From the NCBI RefSeq assembly GCF_003967075.1, contig NZ_AP018664.1, positions 2,542,001-2,606,000 of the forward strand: 64,000 nucleotides of DNA, in the 5' to 3' direction. Made by a program: the position numbers and the translations under genes. Shown piece by piece: positions 42,553 to 51,039 of this stretch. Position 1 is the stretch's first letter; every line of letters starts with the position of its first letter. The DNA is from Sphingobium amiense (lineage in GTDB: Bacteria > Pseudomonadota > Alphaproteobacteria > Sphingomonadales > Sphingomonadaceae). The notes below the pieces were generated by a model, which saw only the letters and a list, made by a program, of their open reading frames with translations, had not been told where the DNA came from and searched no databases.

Positions 42553-45030
42553 CTAGAATTTGAAGCCGATCTTCCCGTACCAATAGCCCCCGTTAATACC
42601 ATAGGGGGTGAAGGTGACAGGCGCATCCAGCACCGCGCCACCGTCGATCGGCAAGCCGTCAGGCCCGTTCGGCACCGCGTCAGCTTTCTTGTTGAGCAGG
42701 TTGTTGGCTCCGACGCTGACGGTCAGCCCCTTGCTCAACTCATAGCTGACCTCAAGATCGGTGATCGCCGCCGCTCCCGCCGTCACCGTGGGCGTCGTGC
42801 CGTTATAGATGACGACCTGCGACGATTTGCCGTAGAAGGTCTCTCGCAGGTTGACGCTGAGCGCCCCCATGTTCAGCAGCGCGCCGGCGATGATCTTGTA
42901 TTTGGGCGACGCCTTTTCGAGGATACTGCGCGCATCCGCCGCGTAGAGATCGTCAGGCAGGCGCAACCGCGTGATCTTCGTCTCATTATAGTTGGCCGAC
43001 AGCGTCCAGAGAATTGACCCATCTGCCAGCGGCGTAGGATAGCTGGCCGTCAGATCGACGCCGCGCGTGCGGGTATCAGCGCCGTTGGTGAAGAGGTTGA
43101 TGCCCGCATCACCGACCTCCAGCACATAGGGGTCGAGCACATTGCCATGGGCAGCGATCGCGTCCAGCACGGCCTGGTTCGTCACTTCGCCGCCGGTCAG
43201 GCCGACGATCGACCCGGTCCCGACGATCCGGTTCTTCAGTTTCACCTGATAGGCATCGAGCGTGATGTTGAGCTTGGGCGTCGGCCGCAGCACCAGTCCG
43301 ACGCTGTAGTTGGTCGACGTTTCCGGCTTCAGATCGTCATAGCCCAGCAGCTTGGCGGCCGCGCTGTTGGGCGGCAACTGAACATAGGCGGTCGTCGGGC
43401 CGACATTGGTTGAACTGTAGTAGGATTCGAGCAACGAAGGCGCCCGGAAGCCTGTGCTGACGGTGCCGCGTAACGCGATCTGATCGGTAAAATCGACGCG
43501 GCTTGTGACCTTCCACGTCCATTTGGTGCCGAAATCGCTATAATCCTCGTAGCGCACCGCGCCGTCGATCTTCCACATCTCGACCGGGTTGATCGCTACG
43601 TCCAGGTAAGCCGCCTTGTTGTTCCGTTTATGCTTGCCGGCATCGGTCGCGAGGAAGCCAGGATAGGATTGGCCGCCCTCGAAATAGGTGGACGCAAAGT
43701 CGCCCTTGCCGATCTGGAACAGGTTCTCCCGATATTCTCCGCCGAACGCGACGTTGATCGGCGCGGCCAGCCCGGCTTCGATTTCCTTGGCGATGTCGAT
43801 GTTCGTCGTCCATTCTGACGCTTTCAGGAAGCCGTCATAGAAATTGGTCGGGGTCGTGCCGGTGTTGATGAACAATGTCCGGTTGGCTGAATCCAGCGTG
43901 TAGAGCTTCGCATAATCCTGGCCGTAAGTGGTGCTGATGTCCCAGCGGAAACTGCCTGCTTCCCCCTTGATGCCGGCGGTGTTCGAAAAATCATCTTCCT
44001 TGATCGCCTCACGCGGGTTGAAGCCGGTCTTGCTGAAAAGAATTTCCTCGCCAGCAACCCCCAATACCGGAGAGCGGGACACACGCCATGGCTGGCGATA
44101 ATTTTCGTAAGCGCTGGCCTCGCGGCGGCCGTAGCTGCCGAACGCGTAGATCTCCACACCCCCAAAATCATGACCCGCATTGTACATGACAGTGCTCAGT
44201 GTCGATCGGGAATCGCCTACGATGCGGTTGGTATAGGGCGCACCCGGCAGACCGACTGCCGCCATTGCCGTATGCGCTGCGCCCAGATCCGAGCGAAGAG
44301 AGCCATCGGGATTGTAGATACGCGAGTCCACGCCGCCGCGTTGCGTAAATCCATGATAGCGGTGGAACATGGTGAAGTTGAGATAGGTGTCTTCCCCGAT
44401 ATAGGGCGCGAAAGTGACGCTGCCCGAATAAGTGGTTCCATCGCCTTCATAATGCTGGCCACCGGTCAGATTGCCGGAAATGCTGTCTTTGTCGCTCTTC
44501 AGTATGATATTGATGACGCCCGCAATCGCGTCGGACCCATATTGTGCGGCTGCGCCGTCTTCCAGAACTTCGATCCGCCCGATCGCACCGGGCGGGATCA
44601 TGTCGAGGTCGGGCGCAGCGCCACCCTGATAAGGTCCGCCGAGGACATGGAGATTGGCGGTGCCATGCCGACGCTTGCCGTTGACCAGCACTAGTGCATG
44701 GTTGGGGCTGAGGCCGCGCAGGCGCGCCGACAAAGTGAGATTGGCCGTGTCGCCGCCAAAGGCTTCCGCCGTGAAGGACGGGACCAGCTGCGTCAGCACC
44801 TGATTGAGGTTGGGCTGGCCAACCTTGTCCAGCATCGCGCTGTCGAGAACCTTGATCGGTGCAGCGCTCTCGGCTGCCGTGATGCCCGTCGCGCGCGTGC
44901 CGGTGACGATAATGGCTGCGCCCTCGTCCGCTGCGGCGCCCTGTGGTGCAGCGTCCTGTGCATATGCCGTTGCCGAAGAAGCGATCGCGACGCTCAGCGC
45001 CGCCAAGGAAACCATAGTTCTGACGTTCAT
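42553..45030 (-). CDS. TonB-dependent outer-membrane receptor
   Basis: An 825-residue receptor. A signal peptide ends near SSATAYAQ (25). GAAIIVTGTRATG is followed by the plug (about 50-180) with SARLRGLSPNHALVLVNGKRRHGTANLH, LEDGAAAQYGSDAIAGVINIIL. The barrel ends GGYWYGKIGFKF with terminal Phe, the usual outer-membrane insertion signal. The SPNHALVLVNGKRRH-type plug recalls receptors for plant or carotenoid-like compounds in sphingomonads, but the substrate is not assignable. It reads convergently with the MFS gene. Confidence 0.93.
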   Translation of the reverse strand: MNVRTMVSLAALSVAIASSATAYAQDAAPQGAAADEGAAIIVTGTRATGITAAESAAPIKVLDSAMLDKVGQPNLNQVLTQLVPSFTAEAFGGDTANLTLSARLRGLSPNHALVLVNGKRRHGTANLHVLGGPYQGGAAPDLDMIPPGAIGRIEVLEDGAAAQYGSDAIAGVINIILKSDKDSISGNLTGGQHYEGDGTTYSGSVTFAPYIGEDTYLNFTMFHRYHGFTQRGGVDSRIYNPDGSLRSDLGAAHTAMAAVGLPGAPYTNRIVGDSRSTLSTVMYNAGHDFGGVEIYAFGSYGRREASAYENYRQPWRVSRSPVLGVAGEEILFSKTGFNPREAIKEDDFSNTAGIKGEAGSFRWDISTTYGQDYAKLYTLDSANRTLFINTGTTPTNFYDGFLKASEWTTNIDIAKEIEAGLAAPINVAFGGEYRENLFQIGKGDFASTYFEGGQSYPGFLATDAGKHKRNNKAAYLDVAINPVEMWKIDGAVRYEDYSDFGTKWTWKVTSRVDFTDQIALRGTVSTGFRAPSLLESYYSSTNVGPTTAYVQLPPNSAAAKLLGYDDLKPETSTNYSVGLVLRPTPKLNITLDAYQVKLKNRIVGTGSIVGLTGGEVTNQAVLDAIAAHGNVLDPYVLEVGDAGINLFTNGADTRTRGVDLTASYPTPLADGSILWTLSANYNETKITRLRLPDDLYAADARSILEKASPKYKIIAGALLNMGALSVNLRETFYGKSSQVVIYNGTTPTVTAGAAAITDLEVSYELSKGLTVSVGANNLLNKKADAVPNGPDGLPIDGGAVLDAPVTFTPYGINGGYWYGKIGFKF

Positions 45031-45262
45031 GAACAGCCCCCTAATCTCGTGTCAGATGGGCCTCTCCTCCATAGTATCGCTGGCTCAATGCGGCTCCGGC
45101 CCGCCCCCTTTGTCCCTTCAGCGAGGATCGGAAACATTCAGCAACAGTGGGAAACGGAACGCGGCGGCAAATCCACCATGGGGCAAATGGCACTTCCTAT
45201 CATTTCCGTAACGAACCTACCCCGCCGGGATCGATTCGCGTCCAAGCGACGGAAAGACAAAG
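45031..45262. other. intergenic region upstream of the second TonB receptor
   Basis: No gene is seen. It must hold the receptor promoter (minus strand); no convincing -35/-10 pair or repeat was found. The rplS terminator bounds it on the right. Confidence 0.5.
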
Positions 45263-45290
45263 AAAAAGGCGGCGCCACATGGGCACCGCC
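45263..45290 (-). terminator. intrinsic terminator after rplS
   Basis: Minus strand: ggcggtgcc/ggcgccgcc (one G-U pair), 5-nt loop, then five T. Confidence 0.9.
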
Positions 45291-45342
45291 TGTCTCCATT
45301 TTACAACTGTCAAGCCGCAGCGGGCATCTGCCCGCGCGGACT

Positions 45343-45708
<366 letters not shown>

Positions 45709-45716
45709 GTCTAAAC

Positions 45717-46451
45717 TCAGTCCTTCTGTCGTCGCGCACCAGAGGGCGGCTGGTCCCGAACGCCGATGTGGCGTTCCCAAAGGTCCGGCCGCCTTAGCCG
45801 TGTATCGTCCTCCGCCCGTTGTTTCCGCCAGGCGGCGATCTTCGCATGATCCCCCGATCGCAACACTTCAGGGATCGTGCGCCCCTCCCATTCCACCGGG
45901 CGGGTATAGTGCGGATATTCGAGCAGCCCCGTTTCAAAGGACTCTTCGACTCCGCTGGAAGCCGCGCCCATTACACCGGGAAGCAGCCGCACGCAAGCGT
46001 CGAGCAGCAGCAGAGCGCCCATCTCTCCGCCGGACAGGATGATGTCGCCCATGCTGACCTGTTCGATGGGGCGCGCATCGAAAATCCGCTCGTCGAACCC
46101 CTCGAACCGGCCGCACAATATCGTCGCACCCGGCCCTTCCGCCAGCGCGCGCACGCGCCCCTGCGTGATCGGCGCGCCGCGCGGCGTCATCGCCAGCACG
46201 GGCAGGTCGGGCCGCTTCTCCAGCGCATGGTCGACGGCCCGCGCCAATATGTCGGCGCGCAGCACCATGCCCGCGCCGCCGCCCGCAGGCGTATCGTCCA
46301 CGGTGCGATGCCGGTCGGTCGCGAAATCGCGGATCTGGATCGGATCGCACGCCCATCTGCCTTCGCCCAGCGCCCGCCCCGCCAGCGATACGCCCAGCGG
46401 TCCGGGAAACATCTCCGGATAGAGCGTCAGGATCTGCGCGGTGAAACTCAT
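45717..46451 (-). CDS. trmD: tRNA (guanine-N1)-methyltransferase
   Basis: A 244-residue TrmD, which methylates G37 of tRNAs with a G36 anticodon base. Marks: [57 protein letters not shown], the knot [25 protein letters not shown], and [29 protein letters not shown]. The start at 46451 overlaps the small membrane-protein gene by ATGA. Confidence 0.97.
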   Translation of the reverse strand: MSFTAQILTLYPEMFPGPLGVSLAGRALGEGRWACDPIQIRDFATDRHRTVDDTPAGGGAGMVLRADILARAVDHALEKRPDLPVLAMTPRGAPITQGRVRALAEGPGATILCGRFEGFDERIFDARPIEQVSMGDIILSGGEMGALLLLDACVRLLPGVMGAASSGVEESFETGLLEYPHYTRPVEWEGRTIPEVLRSGDHAKIAAWRKQRAEDDTRLRRPDLWERHIGVRDQPPSGARRQKD

Positions 46452-46720
46452 TTGCGCCGCGCCCGGATGCGCGCCGCCGACCAGCCACCGCCCATGCACA
46501 GGATGCCGCACACCAGCAGCGCAAGGCCGATCATGCGCAGCATGTCGGCGAAGGGCCGCTCTGGATGCGTCAGCGCAGGGATCAGCAGCAGCAGCGGAAT
46601 GGGCAGCAAAAGCGCCAGCGCCGCCCCCACCTTCCCCGCGACCGTCCAGCGCACCGCATATAGCCGCCAGCCAGCGACCAGCATGAAGATCAGATAGACG
46701 GCGGTGACGATGCGGGCCAT
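46448..46720 (-). CDS. small membrane protein of unknown function
   Basis: A 90-residue protein with three hydrophobic segments ([56 protein letters not shown]) and a basic end RIRARRK. No family is recognised. Its stop overlaps the trmD start by four bases, so it is translated together with trmD. The frame is open to 46852, but that part overlaps vapC. Confidence 0.75.
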   Translation of the reverse strand: MARIVTAVYLIFMLVAGWRLYAVRWTVAGKVGAALALLLPIPLLLLIPALTHPERPFADMLRMIGLALLVCGILCMGGGWSAARIRARRK

Positions 46721-46760
46721 GCGCGCCGCATAGGCGATGATGCGGCCAGCGTCCAGTTCG

Positions 46761-47138
46761 TCAGGCCGTCCAGTCCTCGACGCGCAGGCCGGGAATGTCG
46801 GCGAAGTCCCGCGCGTTCCGCGACACGAGATGTGCGCCGAGAGCAAGCGCATGCGCGGCGATCAACCGGTCGAAACTGCCGCGCCGAAACGGAATCTGTG
46901 CATAGGCCATCGCCGCTGCTTCATCGAACGGCAGAACGCCCACCGCATTGATGAACGCGTCCAGTGTTGCCTGCGGGGGCGGCTTGCCCCTCACCGTGCC
47001 ATAGGCAAGTTCGGCATAGGTGATCGACGATATGAACAGGCTGCCTTCGGGCTGGTCCGCCATGCGAGCGGTCAGCGCGGGATAGATGCCGGTAAAGGCG
47101 TAGATGCAGCTATTGGTATCGAGCAGCCTTATGGTCAT
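46761..47138 (-). CDS. vapC: VapC-family PIN-domain toxin
   Basis: A 125-residue PIN RNase. The acidic set is complete: Asp7 in RLLDTNSCIYA, Glu43 in ITYAELAYG, Asp90 in SFDRLIAAHALALGA, and Asp111 in SRNARDFADIPGL. It should cut RNA (in studied members initiator tRNA or rRNA) when free of VapB. The start overlaps the vapB stop by ATGA. The pair interrupts the rimM-trmD order of a conserved ribosomal operon. Confidence 0.94.
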   Translation of the reverse strand: MTIRLLDTNSCIYAFTGIYPALTARMADQPEGSLFISSITYAELAYGTVRGKPPPQATLDAFINAVGVLPFDEAAAMAYAQIPFRRGSFDRLIAAHALALGAHLVSRNARDFADIPGLRVEDWTA

Positions 47139-47410
47139 GCGCCATCGTCACGGCCAAGCAGATGCCAGTCGCGCGGGCTGTCCTCAAATTCGCCCTCTTC
47201 ATAGGTGCGCGGCTCCAGCCACGGCACCTTGCCCGCGAATTTGCTGACGTCGATCTTGCGCCGGGGCGTGTCGGCGGGTTCGATGATATAGCGGCCCTGT
47301 TCCTCGCGCAGGACCATCTCGGCCCCTTCGGTAAGGCCGAGCGCCTTGGGCAGGCGGAGCGCCAGACTGTTGCCCGACTTGAAGATTTTGGCCTTGTAGC
47401 TTTCGCCCAT
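47135..47410 (-). CDS. vapB: VapB-type AbrB-fold antitoxin
   Basis: A 91-residue antitoxin: an N-terminal SpoVT/AbrB swapped-hairpin domain (KAKIFKSGNSLALRLPKALGLTEGAEMVLREE, 6-37) and a C-terminal toxin-binding tail (EPRTYEEGEFEDSPRDWHLL). The start is the ATG at 47410; the frame continues to 47464 across the promoter, which is not coding. Confidence 0.93.
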   Translation of the reverse strand: MGESYKAKIFKSGNSLALRLPKALGLTEGAEMVLREEQGRYIIEPADTPRRKIDVSKFAGKVPWLEPRTYEEGEFEDSPRDWHLLGRDDGA

Positions 47411-47426
47411 GACGGCGCCTTTCGTA

Positions 47427-47441
47427 TATACGTCCTGTATA
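47427..47441. promoter_or_regulatory. probable VapB operator
   Basis: Inverted repeat tatac-gtcct-gtata overlapping the -10 of the vapBC promoter, 17-31 bp upstream of the vapB ATG. AT-rich palindromes of this kind are the usual binding sites of AbrB-fold antitoxins. Confidence 0.65.
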
Positions 47442-47464
47442 CTATTGGGCGTAAGCCGCGTCAA
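47436..47464 (-). promoter_or_regulatory. vapBC promoter inside the 3' end of rimM
   Basis: Minus strand: TTGACG (47464-47459), 17-bp spacer, TATACA (47441-47436). The -35 and spacer lie in the last rimM codons (rimM stops at 47442), so vapBC has its own promoter within the ribosomal operon. Confidence 0.75.
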
Positions 47465-47936
47465 TCACCGCGCCGCCCTCGCCCAGCGTCACCATGTGCA
47501 TAGGTGCCATGAAGCGCTTGCCGGGCTTGCCGTCCACGCCGGGCCGCTGCACTTCGACGATGTCGCCCGCGCCGAAATTCTCGACCGCGACGATTTCGCC
47601 CAGCGCCTCGCCCTCGCTCGATATGCAGGGCAGGCCGATCAGGTCGGCATGATAATATTCGCCCTCGCCCAGCGGCGGCAGGGCGGATCGGGGCACGGTG
47701 AGTTCCATGCCCCGCAGCGCTTCGGCAGCGCTGCGGTCGCCGATCTCGGCAAAGCGCGCCACCGCGCCGTTCGGGCCGGGGCGCACCGACTTCAGCGTCA
47801 GCCTGCGCCCCGCCGCGTCGAACCCGTCATAGCTTTTGAGGCTTTCCGCCCCTTCGCCGAACAGCTTCAGGCGGACTTCGCCCGTCACTCCATGGGCGCC
47901 GATCATCACGGCCAGAGTGACGGGCCTGTCGTTCAA
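47442..47936 (-). CDS. rimM: 16S rRNA processing protein RimM
   Basis: A 164-residue RimM: MIGAHGVTGEVRLKLFGEG (11-29), AEALRGMELTVPRSALPPLGEGEYYHADLIGLP and a PRC-barrel end with GDIVEVQRPG, MAPMHMVTLGEGGAVID. It assists 30S head assembly around S19. The start at 47936 is 5 bp after the rpsP stop. The end contains the vapBC promoter. Confidence 0.96.
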   Translation of the reverse strand: MNDRPVTLAVMIGAHGVTGEVRLKLFGEGAESLKSYDGFDAAGRRLTLKSVRPGPNGAVARFAEIGDRSAAEALRGMELTVPRSALPPLGEGEYYHADLIGLPCISSEGEALGEIVAVENFGAGDIVEVQRPGVDGKPGKRFMAPMHMVTLGEGGAVIDAAYAQ

Positions 47937-47941
47937 GGGGT

Positions 47942-48424
47942 TCAGCCCTCGGCCTGCTCGGCGGCGGCTTCCTCGGCGGGAGCGGCGTCTTCGGCGGCAG
48001 CTTCCTCAACAGGAGCGGCTTCCTCGGCAGGCGCTTCGGCCGGGGCGCTGGCGGCTTCTTCGGCAGCCTTGCGGGCTTCTTCGGCCTCGGCCAGCTTCGC
48101 GGCGCGATCTTCGGCGCGTTCCTTGGCCTTCTGGCCCGGCTCGGCCTTCTTGGGGTTGTTGCGCGCGGCGCGCTCCTTCACGCCCGCGGCGTCGAGGAAG
48201 CGGGCGACACGGTCGGTCGGCTGCGCGCCGGCTTCGACCCAGTGCTTCGCGCGCTCGGTGTCGAGGATCACGCGCTTTTCGTCGCCCTTGGGGAGCTGCG
48301 GGTTGTAGCTGCCGATACGCTCGATGAACTTGCCGTCACGCGGCGCGCGGCTGTCGGCCACAACGATGCGGTAATAGGGACGCTTCTTGGAGCCGCCGCG
48401 CGACAGACGGATGGAGGTTGCCAT
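47942..48424 (-). CDS. rpsP: 30S ribosomal protein S16 with long Ala/Glu tail
   Basis: A 160-residue S16. The conserved part is residues 1-about 85: [42 protein letters not shown] and [12 protein letters not shown] tail of about 65 residues follows, almost only Ala, Glu, Lys and Pro ([21 protein letters not shown], then [12 protein letters not shown] repeats). Bacterial S16 is usually 80-90 residues, but alphaproteobacterial S16 often bears such tails; their role is unknown. It lies 44 bp downstream of ffh. Confidence 0.97.
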   Translation of the reverse strand: MATSIRLSRGGSKKRPYYRIVVADSRAPRDGKFIERIGSYNPQLPKGDEKRVILDTERAKHWVEAGAQPTDRVARFLDAAGVKERAARNNPKKAEPGQKAKERAEDRAAKLAEAEEARKAAEEAASAPAEAPAEEAAPVEEAAAEDAAPAEEAAAEQAEG

Positions 48425-48468
48425 GAAATTCTTGCCTTTCTACTTACTATTCAATGATTTGAAACGGA

Positions 48469-49935
48469 TTACTTCTTCATGAAATTCTGAAAGCCGGGCG
48501 GCAGCTTGGGCATGGCGCCGCCCAGGCCGCCAAGCCCCGACAGGTCGGGCGGCGATCCGCCCTCCGGCCCGCCAAGGCCGCCCAGACCACCCATGCCCCC
48601 GCCGCCGAACATCTTGGCGAGACCCTTCAATCCGCCCATCTTGCGGATTTTCTTCATCGCCGTTTCCATCTCCTGATGCATTTTCAGGAGCTTGTTGACG
48701 TCCTGCACGGTGCGGCCCGCGCCCTTGGCGATGCGGATCTTGCGCTTGGCGTTGATGAGCGCGGGCTTTTCCCGCTCCTTGGGCGTCATGGAGCCGATCA
48801 TGGCGTCCAGATGGATCAGCGTCTTGTCGTTCGCCCCGCTCGCCGCCATCGCCGCCTGCGCCTTCTTGAGGCCCGGCAGCATGCCCGCCAGCGCGCCAAG
48901 CCCACCCATGCGGCGCATCTGGTTGAGCTGCATGCGCAGGTCGTTCATGTCGAACTGACCCTTCGCCATCTTCTTGGCGAGCTTGTCGGCTTCTTCCGCG
49001 TCGATGGTTTCCGCCGCGCGCTCCACCAGCGACACGACATCGCCCATGCCGAGGATGCGCTGCGCCACGCGCGCGGGGTGGAAGGGTTCGAGCGCGTCGA
49101 GCTTCTCGCCCGTGCCCGCGAACTTGATCGGGCGGCCCGTGACCGCGCGCATCGACAGCGCCGCGCCGCCGCGCGCATCGCCGTCCATCCGCGTCAGAAC
49201 GACGCCGGTCAGCGGCACCTGCGCGGTAAAGCTGGTCGCAACATTGACGGCGTCCTGCCCCGTCAGCGAGTCGACGACAAGCAGGATTTCCGCCGGATTC
49301 GCCACATCGGCGACCGCCTTCATCTCGTCCATCAGCGCCTGATCGACATGGAGGCGGCCCGCCGTGTCGAGCATCACCACGTCGAAGCCCTGCAGCTTCG
49401 CCGACTGGAGCGCGCGCTTCGCGATCTCGACCGGCTGCTGCCCCGGAACGATGGGCAGCGTCGCGACATCGGTCTGCGTGCCGAGCACCGCCAACTGCTC
49501 CTGCGCGGCCGGGCGCTGCACGTCGAGCGACGCCATCAGCACCTTCTTGCGCTCTTTTTCCTTCAGCCGCCTGGCGATCTTGGCGGTGGAGGTCGTCTTG
49601 CCCGACCCCTGAAGGCCCACCATCATGATGACGGCGGGCGGCGTCACGTCGATCAGCAGGTCGCTGCTTTCCGACCCCAGCGTTTCGGTCAGCGTGTCGG
49701 AGACGATCTTGACGACCATCTGGCCGGGCGTGACGGAGCGCAGCACGTCGCTGCCCACCGCGCGCTCGGTCGCCTGATCGACGAACTGGCGCACCACCGG
49801 CAGCGCGACGTCGGCTTCGAGCAGCGCGATCCGCACCTCGCGCATCGCGGCGCGGACATCGTCCTCCGTGAGCGCACCGCGCCCCCGCAGCTTGTCGAAG
49901 ACCCCGCCTAGACGATCGCTGAGCGAATCGAACAT
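48469..49935 (-). CDS. ffh: signal recognition particle protein Ffh
   Basis: A 488-residue SRP54. N domain (LSDRLGGVFDKLRGRGALTEDDVRAAMREVRIALLEADV), G domain with GLQGSGKTTSTAKIARRLK, VDTAGR-type MLDTAGRLHVDQ, LTRMDGDARGG and GTGEKLDAL. The Met-rich M domain has GAGRTVQDVNKLLKMHQEMETAMKKIRKMGG. The Gly-rich end is GGGGMGGLGGLGG. I used the ATG at 49935, which is the family start. Its receptor FtsY is at 57421. No 4.5S RNA gene was seen nearby. Confidence 0.97.
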   Translation of the reverse strand: MFDSLSDRLGGVFDKLRGRGALTEDDVRAAMREVRIALLEADVALPVVRQFVDQATERAVGSDVLRSVTPGQMVVKIVSDTLTETLGSESSDLLIDVTPPAVIMMVGLQGSGKTTSTAKIARRLKEKERKKVLMASLDVQRPAAQEQLAVLGTQTDVATLPIVPGQQPVEIAKRALQSAKLQGFDVVMLDTAGRLHVDQALMDEMKAVADVANPAEILLVVDSLTGQDAVNVATSFTAQVPLTGVVLTRMDGDARGGAALSMRAVTGRPIKFAGTGEKLDALEPFHPARVAQRILGMGDVVSLVERAAETIDAEEADKLAKKMAKGQFDMNDLRMQLNQMRRMGGLGALAGMLPGLKKAQAAMAASGANDKTLIHLDAMIGSMTPKEREKPALINAKRKIRIAKGAGRTVQDVNKLLKMHQEMETAMKKIRKMGGLKGLAKMFGGGGMGGLGGLGGPEGGSPPDLSGLGGLGGAMPKLPPGFQNFMKK

Positions 49936-50210
49936 CACCACCTCAAAACCGGAGCGTCCCGCCCCGCTTAAAAACCCTTGCATCCCCAAACGACAAAATC
50001 GCCGGCGGGCGAAACCTCGCCGGCCAGCGTCCATCCGATGCCCCATCTGGGCGTCCTGGAGTCGTCAGAGTCGAACGGCACGCCGCCCGATGCTGGGGGT
50101 GCCCTTAGGGGAAAGCGGGGGGAATGGCAAGCGGGAGGGTGGGTAACGGACTTGGGTGGAAAGCGGTCATTAACTCAGAGACGCTACATGGCTCTGCGGA
50201 GGCCTGTAGA

Positions 50211-50444
50211 ATGGCGAGATCATACACCAAAACAGACAAGTTCCTGATGGCGGGAGGCGCTTTGGGTTTAGCTGCGTCGCGCATTATTCCCGTTCCAAAG
50301 CCTGTGCTGATTGTCGTCGGAGTCATTGTCGGCCTTTTGGCTCTATGGCTTTCCGTGAGAGCGTTGATCCGAAGACGAAAGGAAAAGCTAGAAGATCGGG
50401 ACGCTGCATGGAATGCGTTCGTTCGGGACCGGAATGTCTCCTAA
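50211..50444 (+). CDS. small membrane protein of unknown function
   Basis: A 77-residue protein: a basic N-terminus (MARSYTKTDKFL), hydrophobic PVLIVVGVIVGLLALWLSVRALI as one clear transmembrane helix, and a charged tail RRRKEKLEDRDAAWNAFVRDR. ggagg lies 8 nt before the ATG. The region is lower in GC than its neighbours. No family is recognised. Confidence 0.7.
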   Translation: MARSYTKTDKFLMAGGALGLAASRIIPVPKPVLIVVGVIVGLLALWLSVRALIRRRKEKLEDRDAAWNAFVRDRNVS

Positions 50445-50475
50445 TGGTCGGCTGCCACCTATCCTCGGTTAAGGC

Positions 50476-50679
50476 CTAGTCGTTGATTTCGACACGAATG
50501 CACGCTCGAAAGACGCCAGTTGCGCCCTCTTCACGGTGCCAGACCTCAACCACGTTGTAGTGGTTAAAATATCCTCCCGCGTCCTTGGAGATATATTCCC
50601 CTATCCGGGGCAAAAAGGAGAAATCGCCTTGAAAAAGGGGCGTCATCTCATCTTTCTCGAACAGTTCGACGGTCTGCAT
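50476..50679 (-). CDS. small conserved-looking protein of unknown function
   Basis: A 67-residue soluble protein, MQTVELFEKDEMTPLFQGDFSFLPRIGEYI, ending GVFRACIRVEIND. A strong agaaggag lies before the ATG at 50679. No domain recognised. It lies in the same lower-GC patch as the membrane protein at 50211, which converges on it. Confidence 0.65.
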   Translation of the reverse strand: MQTVELFEKDEMTPLFQGDFSFLPRIGEYISKDAGGYFNHYNVVEVWHREEGATGVFRACIRVEIND

Positions 50680-50785
50680 GGTAGTCTCCTTCTGCCGCTT
50701 TAGCCTTATCGCTTGATGTCAGCTATCAGGAAGCCCGCTAAGGCCTATCAACCGGCAATAAATGGTCGACTCCGGCTACCCCTTC

Positions 50786-50817
50786 GTCATGCCGGGCTTG
50801 ACCCGGCATCCCGCTTC
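50786..50817 (+). repeat. REP-like palindrome, family B, copy 5 (left half of a REP pair)
   Basis: gtca, stem tgccggg/cccggca, loop cttga, tail tcccgcttc. With 50829-50860 it forms a 75-bp inverted pair. The stretch 50680-51039 otherwise holds no gene, only this pair and the 24-bp element at 50991. Confidence 0.9.
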
Positions 50818-50828
50818 TGCCCCCATGA

Positions 50829-50860
50829 AAAGCGGGACCCCGGCTCAAGGCCGGGATGAC
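50829..50860 (-). repeat. REP-like palindrome, family B, copy 6 (right half of a REP pair)
   Basis: On the minus strand: gtca, stem tcccggc/gccgggg (one T-G pair), loop cttga, tail tcccgctt. It faces copy 5 across 11 bp, with gtca ends outward, the same geometry as the GIY-YIG cassette. Confidence 0.9.
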
Positions 50861-50990
50861 GGTTGCGGATGACCCACGGTGCCTGAGCCTCTCCTATCCG
50901 GCCCCTCGTTGCTAAGCTGTGATCCACAATGCCGCGGCCAAGCCCCCACTTTCCGATAGGATCGCCCCCGCGCAATTTTATGTCGCATTG

Positions 50991-51014
50991 TGCGGGAAAT
51001 ATGCGAAGCTAAGG
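50991..51014 (+). promoter_or_regulatory. 24-bp element shared with the DUF885 gene leader
   Basis: Identical to 29087-29110 over 24 bp, including gggaaatatgcgaagctaag. It lies 26-49 bp upstream of the permease ATG. Flanking bases are not conserved between the two sites. Confidence 0.6.
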
Positions 51015-51039
51015 GGAAAGCAGAGGGGAGCCGACCGCG

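Noticed and set aside
49936..50210. A possible 4.5S (SRP) RNA or tmRNA gene upstream of ffh
   Set aside because: GC-rich and with some pairing potential, but the conserved SRP RNA tetraloop region and tmRNA signatures were not found.
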